The position numbers and the translations under genes were made by a program. 64,000 nucleotides of DNA from Cymodocea nodosa (Eukaryota; Streptophyta; Magnoliopsida; Alismatales; Cymodoceaceae), in assembly GCA_036874045.1 (NCBI GenBank), contig JAZBRI010000011.1, positions 13,596,001 to 13,660,000 on the forward strand, written 5' to 3'. This document shows positions 27,301 to 35,900 of this stretch, in pieces; the first letter of the stretch is position 1, and the number at the start of each line of letters is the position of its first letter. The notes beneath the pieces are model-generated. The model made no database searches and was not told the origin of the DNA. It worked only from the letters and a program-made list of their open reading frames with translations.

Positions 27301-30300
27301 TACTTCAAAAACCACTCAAGTATCTAAACATAAGTTTAAATGATAAAATTGTTTATTTATACAAATTTATATAATTAATTTATAATTCATTACTTAACAT
27401 TAGAATTTAATTATGTAATATAATTTGATTACATTACATGAAGACCATCAACCAAATGGGACCTAAGGAGAAAATTGATAAAATAGAAAATTCTATACTT
27501 TGAATTCATCCACATTCTGTTCATTTCAAAAACTCTAATATATTAGGACAAGATGTAAATGACAGATTTAGACACAGTGACTATGCCCAAATAGAGAATT
27601 GACTGAATAAACCAATCAGTCCTATAAAGTTGTTGGAGAGTTTTCAGGTACCGGTGTGGCATTTGTAAACTTTTTTTTAGCAGAAAAGAGGAATATATTA
27701 AAAATCACAACAAGAGAGGCCTACACAATCCACAGACAGACTAAAAAAACCAAAAACAACAATGAAAAGCAGGTTTCGGATCTGAAAACCCAAACCAAAG
27801 TCTAAGAAAAGGTACATAAATGAATACTTATGTAAGGAAAACTCAGACCCATCTCACACCTACAACATGTGTCCAATTCAAAGGGGCACTAAAATTTCTA
27901 GCCAAGCAATTACATCTGAATTGGACATGACACCATCCACTGTCCATCATCCAACTTCTAATCCATGTAACCACACACCCCACAACCTTGGAAATGAACT
28001 ACTGCTCATCATGTGAAGTGCATCTAAATACTCTATCCTTTCTCTCCATCTACACTATGCCACCAAAATGCATGTGGAATAGTATACCATAACTTCCTTC
28101 TCATCTTGTTTGCACCTCCCTTAGCTGTTGAACATGCTCAAAATGTGGCCATGTCAACCTCAAATTGGGTATTCGGGCCAACCCACGAGGACCACCATCT
28201 ACTAATAGATGGGCATGCAAAGAAAAAATATCAAAGGCTCTCCTCTTGACATGGCAGTATCTGCAAATGCTTACTAACTAAAATCCTCTCCTGTGTAGCA
28301 TATAATATTGGAATGCCTCCATGCAACATCTGCCAAGCAAAGAATTTGATGTTTGTGAGAATCTAAGTCACCCAAATGAACTTCAAAGCTCCGATCTGAA
28401 TGCCACCATATGATACAATATGAAATAATGATTTCACCAAAAATGTCTAAATATTGCTCCACCTCCAAACCTATGAAGAACACTCACTCAGCAGAAACCA
28501 AAGAACCATGAGTGTGAAAAGAGAGAGTAGACTAACTAGGTCACAGTGAAAATCATTCAGATTCCTCCTAAAGTGAACATCCCACATGATCCCTACCACT
28601 TGATGGACCACATCAACTCCATACCATGGAGCTTCAAAAAGTTGTGCTTCCTCCTACTCAAGATGTTTACAAGGTAGCTCTCGATACAACTCCAAATGTT
28701 GTCTTTCCCACCCCTATCTATTGTGATCACTTCCAAATGGTTGATTCATTGTTGATTGAAAACCATCTTATAGATAAATTTTGTATCTGTCTCCAACCTT
28801 TAACCATAAAGCCCTTGAGCTCTGTCTCCAATCCCCATGCAATCTCTTCATTGTTGAGCCACTCTACAACTTCCTGCATCAATTCTCATCTTAAAACTTG
28901 CTCTTCCTTGGAATAATCCTATGTACTTTCTTCATTCTTGTCTAGCTTTGCTGTGTGTTATTCCAGTTTGGAGATTTGTACTCACATACTACCTACATCT
29001 TCCTTCTTTCAAAGTTTCAACCGATAATTGAAACAATTTAGTTTAGCACAGCCTCTTGATGGATCCCCAATCTGATGGCAATGTCATGCCTCTCTGCATG
29101 TAATGGATGTCCACCAGCCTCTCAATTTTTGATCCAAGCACATCACATCAAGCAAAAATGCCTCAGAATGGTTTGGGTTCCCAATCTATTGTGTTATCAC
29201 CAAACAAAAATAAAGATACATGATTAAATCTCACCTGTGGCAAGTTCTAAACGAAGGAATTAACACAGCAATCATACCTATCAAATTTCACAGGAATGAG
29301 ATCATGTTGAGCCATAGAAGGTTCAACCCAAAAATATGACCACGTATATGGTGCCCCATCAATAAGCAAATCCATCCATTCAAGCTCTATAATGATGGCA
29401 TTGACTTCATGCATCCTAGTTGTTATTTTTGCATTATTGCACCTTTCCAATGTGAACCTCGTAATGTTGAAGTCTCAACCCACTATTAGGAGTTGATGTC
29501 AATTCTAACCAATTTTTTAAAGAACATCCCCTAGCATGTGGCATCTACTTTGCTCACAAGGTCCATACATATTGGGAATGTGCCATTGGATATCAGACCT
29601 CCAATCTCTCAAGCACACAAGAATGCCCAATGTTCTAATAACAGAAAATGGAGATTATATGGATTGAAAATTAAAATAATTTTCTAAAAATGGGGATTTA
29701 AATCGATGTCTTTTCAAAAAATATATCAAAATAATTGAATGAAATCAATTATAATCCTATTACATCTAATACAACTTCAAAAACATATTTTTATTATGTG
29801 TAATTGTCACTCAAGAATAAATATTTAAATTCAAAATACAAATAAATATATAAAAAGTACAATAAAAGTTATAAACAAAAAAATAAGTAACAAAATAGTG
29901 AAATTATATAAATGAAAACAACTCAAATGATGAAATCTAAAAAAATTTTAAAGGAATCATCATTTAAACAGCCAAAAGGAAAAGAAAGCCATTTTTCTCA
30001 AAAAAGGACAAAACAGCCATTTAAAAAGAAAAATAGCTGTTTTAACAAACCATTTTTTATTTTTCCCCAGAAAATGGATTGATGCAAAAAGATTTAAATG
30101 ATCATTTCTTTGTTTTTTACAACAATGCAAACGACACAAGGATCGTTGATGAGTCTTACATCATCATAATGACTCCTGCTACCCCAACATCTTCAGCATA
30201 GAAACCAAAGATGCATTGACCTCCAATTTTTCAAAAAAATGTTGGAAAGTATAGTCCCAGATGGACTAATTAAAAAATGAAAAATAAGTTAATATTGAAA

Positions 30301-33300
30301 AAGGCCTCTCCACTCATAATCAATTGATTTTAAGTTGAATGCTCATATTTCAACATGATATCAAAGCAAAACGATCTTAGTGAACTTACATATCTACCTA
30401 AAAAGGTACTCATAGCACCTAAAGTGGAAGTGCTGAAAAGTATAGTCCCACATGGACTTAAAGGATGAAAAATGAATTTTAAAAAAAAATTATCCTCTTA
30501 TAATTGATTGGTTATGAGTTGGATCTCTATATTTCAACAATCAAGAGTCATGCTATTGATCTTAGTCTCCTACAAACACATAATTTCAAACTTGGATTTT
30601 ATAAGTACAGTCTTGACCATTCTGCACTTGCTACCCTTTCCCAACACTCTTTCCAAAAGGCATACTTCATTGAGATGACCAAAGATCTACCCGTCTGCAC
30701 CTCATGCTTCAAGCCTAACTCAATGGCCACCACATGCTCCCTGCAAAACCTATAAATGCTCTTGTTGAATCTGGCTCACTTTGTTCCTAATCTTTAAACC
30801 AATCTTTTCTTCTGTGTCATTGAGTTTCTGGTCAAACCAAATGTAAAATCCTCCAGAGCTGGCTTTCTTGACTAAATGGTGAACAGCCAACATTTTTCTT
30901 CAACACACATATGCCTAATTTACCTTTCCCCCATCTCCTCCCCACTCCCTAACACTAATGCAAATCACACTCTCCACCAAAGCCTCCTATGCCTGATTAT
31001 TCATGCTGCCTGTGAAATTTTGGTAGAAGAAAAAAGACAGAGAAAACAGATATTTCGGAAGAAATTATAGGAAAGAATTTTAGGAGAAGTGGAAACAAAA
31101 TAGTTACCAAGACTGGCGTTACTCCCCACCATCAGTAGGTTCTCCTTTCTCAACAGGTAGCCCCCCAAACAGATTTGAGGCCAAATCACAATTTTTTTTG
31201 AAGGGTAAGGTAGATTCTTAATTAATAAGTATCAACCAAGTACAAAGCAATGATCAAGGAGATCTAACTGCAACCCAATGTAATAAACTTCATCAGAAAT
31301 ACATGACTTCAAAAGTAAACACACGACCCAAAAGAAAGGAAGAAAATGGACAGAGTAAAATCTCTTTAAAGTAAAACCTCCCAAGCGCTCATGAAGTAAG
31401 AAGCTTGCACCAACATATATTCTTTACTTATTTGTTTCCCATTGAAGATGTTGTCATTCCAAGCCCTCCAAATGCTCCAGCAGATACTACGAATACCCAG
31501 TATGAGTTGATGCTTTGCCTTTGATAATTTTCCCTTCAATATAGGCTGCATCATGAGCAAATAGATCTTCCCTATTGACCATCTGTAAACCACTTCAGAT
31601 GAAATTTATGAAACTATCTGCCATAACCAAGAGCTTATAGGACAAGCAAAGAAGAGATGGTCGACATCTTCAATCACTGAGTTGCAGAAAGAACATGATA
31701 AGTCCCCTGACCCTGCCCATTCGCTATATCAAACCACAATTTTGGACATTAAATAGCCTTCACCATCCATCTTGTAAATGCCCTCCACCCAAGCACCATG
31801 GTTAGCTACCAAGATAGACATGAAGGCCCCAAGCAATCCTCCCCACAACCAAGTGTTCCACTCCTTACTTAACCACACTTCCTTCCACCACATCCTCCTT
31901 TATCCTCATGATCTCCTCAATTTCTGCACCAAGCAACAACGGCAACCCTTGTGTTCCCCCTATCCCCTACAAGCTAAAACCTCTTCCCCAACATTTCCAC
32001 CAAGAACTATTGTGCATAAGACATAGTTGATCTCCTCACTCCATAAGACATTCATTGCATTTCAAAGTTTATCATCCATCATCACCATGCTCCTTGATTC
32101 AAGTAGTCAAAGACTCCTCACACCAAAGCCAACAAGGTTCGATGTTTCCCCCAACCTCTACCCACCCCTCAACAACACCTCCTTGTATGACACAACGACA
32201 CAGCCCTCCTTTCCTTGTCATCAGTCAAACAAAGGAAAGACTTGTCATTACTCTTTTCTCAATGCAACCTAGGGGATAATAGTGTTCCTTGTGCCCCACT
32301 CCTTCACACCCTCAACACAACCACCAATTCCGAAATTCCCTACTCCAATGTCTAGCCTCAAAGCATGCCAAACAATGGTTTCAGTGAAGCACTCCCAAGT
32401 CCCAAGAACCACAACATTTACTCCAATGGCCACTTAAGTCACTGACCCCTTCCTCCTCCCACACCACCAACCCTTGTCAACAATGGGTGGAAGGAAGCCT
32501 CATTATTGCTGCTTGGCCACTGTCCCCTCTCCCTCATCATCCTTGAAGATAGCAAGGATCACCCAACCTTGCAAGTCGCATGACTCCTCATATCTTGCAC
32601 TATTATAAGCATGAAGCTAAGGGCATTTAAAAACACCATTATATTCAAAACCTACACCTCCATGTAAGTACATGTAAGCTTTCATCTTCCATCATTCTCA
32701 ATTTATTTCAAGAGAAGAGCTCTATTGTTACTAATCATTTTGAGATTTTACCTCAATTCAAGATTATTAGATTTTGAGATTGACGACCATGATTTTGAGA
32801 ACTTCAAGAACGATGTTATGCTTTTAAGAGAATTAGAGGTGCCAAAGGAGCATCTTGGCCCGTCTACATTTACAAGTGAGAACAAAATCAAAAAATTCCA
32901 CGTTGATTTCATTTATAACCCACACCTACTAACTTGTGAAATTTGTGAAGACTTATTTAAGTAAAGCTTATTGAAAATAAACCAAAATCCAGTCAAACAT
33001 ATTGAATTTTAGTGCAGTTGAAAATATAACATAAAAAAGTAGAAACTTACAACCAGAAGAAAAAATGAAGAAACTTCAATATAAGTAACAAAAGCAAATG
33101 TAGTCTGCAATGTGAAAAGTCCTAACTGTGACATGCTTTCTGTGAATATCAAGTCAAACTTTTATACTTCGTGAGTATTTTAAACTTTATTATATACATG
33201 GATACCCCAACCCACAAGACCTTGCTTTTGTAAGACCAGGACCAGCAAAATTTTGGCAAAATACTGCCTGAATCATTTTTGAATAGTAAAAAGAAGACAA

Positions 33301-35712
33301 GCATACATGATGACATGATAAGTGCCTTATTTCACACTATTAGTTGAGGACAGAACAAACAGATAGGAATACCTGAAAAAAGAAGATATTGGGATCATAT
33401 TCAGATGTATCAGGAAGCTGCAGGAGATCAGTTCTTCTTGCCTGATGTACCATCCAGCAAAGTGAACACACAGATCATCTTTCAATATGAACAGAATGTA
33501 TAATTAAGGAAATTTTTGAAATTCAGGAGACTAAATTCAAGAGTTAATGCTATCGCCATGAAGCAAAGATAAAAGGTATGCATACATTGGATGCAAGAGT
33601 TCCCTGCAACAACTCTGTCAAATCATGCAAGTGAGGAGTTCTGAAACCACTGTAATGAATATCCATCTCATTCTGAAATGAGAAAAAATATTTTATAGTA
33701 GCAATCAAAACCGAAAGAGCAGATGTATGCATAGATAACCAAAAGCTGAATGTTTAGAATTTACAGAGTAAGATTCCAAAAACTTCTTAGTAGGCAATAT
33801 TTGTTGATTTTCTGATGTCAATAACTTTGTCGATCATCTGGCTAACATTGAAATGCAGTTAATATCTACCAACAGATAAGATATGTTTGTTGTGATCTGT
33901 TGGGTCTGCTGAAAATTTAACTAGCAAAACATTTCAGTTGCTTAGGAGGGGAGGCAAATCTTATTGCAGAGGCCTTTAGTTATATCTTTTTACCGGCCAC
34001 AGATTTCCGCATGACTAAAGTGGTTTGGCATTTTCTTTGTTCAAGATCAGCATGTTCTTTTCCATAGGAGAAACCATAAAGGCTTACTAAATTAGAAATT
34101 TTTCCTTTGCCTATTCTCCCAGCCACAGTTTTGCACGTGGATATGGTGGTTATCATGTAGCATTTTATATGTGAAAGTTAAGTCTATGCTCTTTTCTATT
34201 GGAACATACATGGAAGCTTATAAAATTGGAGACATTTTCTGCCTATTTTTCTAGTAATACGAAGGCATAATCCAACACCCATTGTATCACCTTGTTGCAT
34301 AATAATGATAATATATTATGATCCTCCAACTTTCCAAGGCCATAACCATGTAACTTCCATGTTTAAAAGAGTAAAAAAATCCAACCATTACAAAATATAT
34401 AATACCTCTGATGTCATGTGCAGTTCCCAGTTGCCGACATCCTTGCGTGAACTAAATGCCAAAAGACTATTACCATGAAAACTAAAATGTTGTTTTCCTA
34501 ATCTTATTGGGTTTCCTTCTTCATCAGCAATATAGAAGAAAAGGTGAGAAGGATTTGATTGTATGTAATCTGAAGCAGACCTGCATAGAGGGAGCATACA
34601 CAATAGATAAGCCAACATTATGCAACTTAAGACAAGGTAATTAAGGAATTCTCTAGGTGAAAAATAGAAATATGTTTCTAACAATCAATTGCAAGAAATT
34701 TATCAATTTGTAGACCCACGCTAATGCATGGTGTATCAATGGCAGTAGTGAATAGGAAAGCAATCACGAAAGAAGCAGTACAACAGGTACCTAAGAATGT
34801 CATTTAAAAAGGGAGAATATATAAAACAAAAATAAACTTATGCTCACTTCTCACTCTCAACGTTGACTCGAACGGCCCAATCTCCTCCATAGCCACTGCC
34901 ATCACCTTTCAATTTAAGAAAACTTGTCGTAAGAATCAACCCATGATCTACCAACAGCTGGCGTCCATAATCACGACCATTGTGCTCCAACCACCCATAC
35001 GTTCTAAGATCATCTGAATCTTGGCATACATGACGCAAGAAATATTGGCCATCCTTTATACCAAGCCACATCAGACCAGCAACTAGCGATTTTGGCGTCC
35101 TGCAAAAATATAAGCCCTCGAGTATCAACGACTGTCAATCCAAATGCAAAAGGCAAATGACAGCAGACAAAAGAAAAGAATGGCACCGCACTTCCAAGTT
35201 AACTTCAAAATATACCTAGCTCGTATTCCGAGGTAGACGTGCGGGCGGTACGTTCCCCAATACAGGCTCTCCCTATGCTCTCCTTGAAACTGCATTCACC
35301 ACAAACGAAATTAACAATGTGGTCTGAAAATCCAAATTTACTGGAAGAAACTGAAGTCATGGCACAAACACGGAACGGACGTTACCTGGGGAAGATCCAT
35401 CATCTTGGGAGCATCCAAGGGAGTGACGGACCTCGTGAGCTCATCTCGCCGAGGCGCCGCGAGACGACCGTGAAAATAATGGTAGTAGAAGAAAGCAACG
35501 AAGAAGAACGTCGCGAGACACAACCCGAGAAGGAGGCGGGGGAGCGATACGTGCACCAGCCTAAGGGGGCCGTGGTCCCTGCTCGCGCCCCCTCCTCCCC
35601 ATCTAGCATTGCGGTGGCTAGAACCGCTGGTATTCCTTGGGGTGGCTGTAGTGGCGTTGTCGGAATACCCAGACTTCGTCCTCGATCGCGCGGTTCTCCG
35701 GCTTCCCGCCAT
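6355..35712 (-). CDS. GCS1: Mannosyl-oligosaccharide glucosidase (processing alpha-glucosidase I, GH63)
   Basis: Twenty-two exons with matching phases give 861 residues: 35712-35386, 35289-35216, 35099-34848, 34580-34406, 33672-33586, 33441-33373, 27113-27020, 24397-24315, 23176-23069, 21571-21450, 21306-21199, 21077-21004, 19641-19516, 18461-18394, 16197-16048, 15932-15882, 9897-9841, 9676-9530, 9371-9280, 6859-6750, 6669-6606, 6502-6355. The family removes the outermost glucose from Glc3Man9GlcNAc2 on new ER glycoproteins. Seen: an Arg-rich cytosolic N-terminus, one membrane segment (about 57-80), then a lumenal domain with '[16 protein letters not shown]', '[10 protein letters not shown]', '[15 protein letters not shown]', '[16 protein letters not shown]', '[12 protein letters not shown]' and '[15 protein letters not shown]'. 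By family knowledge, Asp455 in FLWDEGF and Glu827 in WEQYN are the likely catalytic acid and base. Length fits Arabidopsis GCS1 (about 850). Intron 20 uses a GC donor. Introns 6 (6.3 kb), 7 (2.6 kb), 16 (6.0 kb) and 19 (2.4 kb) are unusually long. 'WQWD' replaces the usual RWD at the exon 10/11 junction. Confidence 0.96.
8639..8880. repeat. Imperfect tandem repeat of about 121 bp in GCS1 intron 19
   Basis: Two adjacent copies begin at about 8639 and 8760. They share 'catatagtgcaa', the run 'aaaactaaaaac', 'aaaaagcaca' and 'acattaactaaacatcaa', with scattered substitutions. A shorter local repeat, 'ataagcatccttctctatc', follows at about 8985 and 9043. No coding content. Confidence 0.75.
10440..11441 (+). 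mobile_element. Decayed LINE fragment, endonuclease-RT linker region (RTE-like), in GCS1 intron 16
   Basis: The frame at 11083-11349 ('[15 protein letters not shown]', '[19 protein letters not shown]') resembles the stretch between endonuclease and reverse transcriptase in a common plant LINE group, where the pattern is WWWN...KK...YK.AKK.AK.AV..A....Y..LY..L. Upstream, around 10930-11080, a broken frame with 'HQLLTLDV' fits the preceding part of the same polyprotein. Several stops and frameshifts show it is dead. It runs antisense to GCS1. The clade name is inference from pattern memory; the fragment at 36045-36660 looks like the same group. Confidence 0.55.
11442..11604 (+). mobile_element. 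Copia-type LTR followed by a tRNA-Met primer-binding site
   Basis: The segment starts TGTTAGAATAAATGGATCC and is followed at 11592-11604 by 'tgatatcaaagcc', one or two bases from the TGGTATCAGAGCC primer-binding site usual for Ty1-copia and TRIM elements. The LTR is about 150 bp. No matching second LTR was found directly downstream; an L1-like LINE follows instead. It is probably a 5' remnant interrupted or deleted later. Confidence 0.6.
11640..14207 (+). mobile_element. Degenerate L1-like LINE in GCS1 intron 16, antisense to the gene
   Basis: Broken frames follow the plant L1 order. An endonuclease tail lies at about 12390-12590 ('[15 protein letters not shown]', compare LPRPVSDHxPILL). A linker and RT start lie at about 12910-13180. 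RT motifs lie at about 13340-13450 ('[14 protein letters not shown]', then '[19 protein letters not shown]', compare FRPISLVGSxYKIIAKVLANRL). The 3' end at about 14100-14207 has the usual AT-rich tail. Many stops and frameshifts mean it cannot encode enzymes. The left boundary is uncertain, because the purine-rich stretch at 11620-11660 may belong to either this LINE or the preceding LTR element. Confidence 0.72.
14216..15690 (-). mobile_element. Small Copia-like LTR element with two LTRs, PBS and PPT, no coding domain
   Basis: Read on the minus strand, the 5' LTR is 15690-15520 (TGTTAGAGTG...GCA). It is followed directly by the primer-binding site 'TGGTATCAAAGCT' (15519-15507). The internal region is about 1.1 kb, with a polypurine tract 'TTTGAGAGGGAG' at 14403-14392, then a 3' LTR 14391-14216 (TGTTAGAGTG...GCA). 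The LTRs match clearly at both ends but have diverged a good deal, so the insertion is old. No gag or pol was recognised inside, so it is non-autonomous or internally deleted. No clean target-site duplication was found. It lies in intron 16 in the same orientation as GCS1. Confidence 0.72.
18671..18870. repeat. Imperfect tandem repeat of about 99 bp in GCS1 intron 14
   Basis: The block starting 'gaccagtttaaccaccaca' at 18671 recurs as 'gaccagttcaaccaccaaa' at about 18770, and the following 'gaaaggcc' motifs recur with the same spacing of about 99 bases. The block is more GC-rich than the surrounding intron and may be a piece of an unrecognised repeat. Confidence 0.6.
22325..22395. repeat. CA/TG-rich microsatellite with self-complementary halves in GCS1 intron 9
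   Basis: Alternating purine-pyrimidine sequence containing 'cacatacatgtgtgtgtgtgt', then 'gcatgtatgcacacacatgtg'. CA-rich and TG-rich parts face each other, so a hairpin or Z-form DNA is possible. It lies near no splice site. Confidence 0.6.
25797..25965 (+). repeat. Long polypurine tract in GCS1 intron 7
   Basis: About 170 bases are almost entirely A and G on the plus strand, built from ggaaag, gagagag and aaagaaa units with few interruptions. Mirror-like purine runs of this kind can form triplex DNA. In the GCS1 transcript the tract is a long pyrimidine run. It lies about 600 bases upstream of a Copia-type LTR on the same strand and may be part of that element's internal region. Confidence 0.65.
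26536..26728 (+). mobile_element. Copia-type 3' LTR with polypurine tract in GCS1 intron 7
   Basis: The polypurine tract 'cttgagggggag' (26536-26547) is followed by TGTTAGAGTGTATAATAAAT, close to the LTR starts at 11442, 14391 and 15690. The LTR has a TATA-like 'ctatataaag' and an 'aataaaat' signal in the expected order and ends near 26728. No partner 5' LTR was identified upstream; the C-rich region 24900-25790 may be its internal part (inference). Confidence 0.6.
27181..27463. mobile_element. Tourist-like MITE (PIF/Harbinger type) with TAA target duplication
   Basis: The element is 283 bp and AT-rich. It begins GGGCATATTTGGTTAACC and ends, as reverse complement, GGTCCCATTTGGTTGATG, so the terminal inverted repeats share ATTTGGTT and most flanking bases. 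It is bordered by TAA at 27178-27180 and 27464-27466, the 3-bp target duplication typical of PIF/Harbinger MITEs. It lies about 60 bases upstream of exon 7 in the direction of transcription, just inside intron 6. The interior has nested ATTACATT palindromes. Confidence 0.75.
27668..29460 (-). mobile_element. Degenerate L1-like LINE in GCS1 intron 6 (sense orientation)
   Basis: An endonuclease-type piece is visible on the minus strand at about 29250-29450 ('[19 protein letters not shown]', compare the LIDLPL...FTWS motif of plant LINE endonucleases). The frame at 28274-28483 is compatible with the downstream zinc-knuckle region. The 3' end at 27668 reads into an A-rich tail on the minus strand, after 'TTAATATATTCCTC'. 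Large internal parts are missing and stops are frequent. Confidence 0.5.
30240..30539 (+). mobile_element. TRIM (terminal-repeat retrotransposon in miniature)
   Basis: LTR 1 is 30240-30355 (TGTTGGAAAGTATAGTCCCA to TTTCAACA). It is followed at once by 'tgatatcaaagc' (30356-30367), a near match to the tRNA-Met primer-binding site. The internal part is about 75 bases, ending in purine-rich 'aaagtggaag'. LTR 2 is 30431-30539 (TGCTGAAAAGTATAGTCCCA to TTTCAACA). The full element is 300 bp with LTRs of 116 and 109 bp, which fits the TRIM size class. Flanking bases 'aaaaa' and 'atcaa' do not form a convincing target duplication. It lies in GCS1 intron 6, antisense to the gene. Confidence 0.75.
31190..31750 (-). 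mobile_element. LINE 3' fragment with zinc-knuckle (zf-RVT) region in GCS1 intron 6
   Basis: On the minus strand the frame reads '[19 protein letters not shown]', then 'SSWLWQ', then '[18 protein letters not shown]'. This is the C-terminal zf-RVT pattern of plant L1 elements (CxxC...DHLFFxCP..W, then WxIWxxRNxxxF). The 3' end at 31190 is an A-run on the minus strand. It is a 5'-truncated copy with in-frame stops. Confidence 0.8.
31760..32640. other. C-rich repeat-like stretch inside GCS1 intron 6, unassigned
   Basis: The plus strand is rich in CCA, CTC and TCC, unlike the surrounding AT-rich intron. Short frames on both strands have low-complexity Pro/Ser/Thr content and no recognised domain. 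It may be the 5' part of the adjoining minus-strand LINE or an unrelated repeat. Confidence 0.35.
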
Positions 35713-35725
35713 TTTCTTCCGGCTT

Positions 35726-35812
35726 CTATCGAATGGACGCTGGTGGTGATCGAAATGAGATCGTTTGCATAGATCCCGAGCTTCCGATGGAATCGCGGAG
35801 GGACGGCAGCAT
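35726..35812 (-). promoter_or_regulatory. Upstream ORF of 28 codons in the probable GCS1 5' leader
   Basis: An ATG at 35812 opens a frame ending in TAG at 35728-35726, 13 bases before the GCS1 start codon and in a different frame. A second in-frame ATG is at 35770. If transcription starts upstream of 35812, as the TATA-like element at 35891-35900 would imply, ribosomes meet this frame first and must reinitiate or leaky-scan. No peptide family was recognised. Confidence 0.5.
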
Positions 35813-35890
35813 AGGACGACGACTTTAGCGTGATGGTCGCCTCGAGCAGTCTGGGCTGCTGGTCAGACGGTAGTTCGGAAGATAGACCGG

Positions 35891-35900
35891 GGTATTTATG
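35891..35900 (-). promoter_or_regulatory. TATA-like element upstream of GCS1
   Basis: The minus strand reads CATAAATACC, about 180 bases before the start codon, the only clear TATA-like site in the GC-rich leader. This would place the transcription start near 35860. It was chosen on position and sequence only. Confidence 0.35.

Noticed and set aside
28626..28916. 96-codon plus-strand frame
   Set aside because: It is the antisense shadow of the minus-strand LINE at 27668-29460.
32725..32964. 79-codon plus-strand frame in GCS1 intron 6
   Set aside because: No recognised domain; it sits in a repeat-rich intron and is antisense to the gene.
35239..35772. 177-codon plus-strand frame over GCS1 exon 1
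   Set aside because: It is the complement of the GC-rich GCS1 first exon and leader; the minus strand encodes the known protein start.
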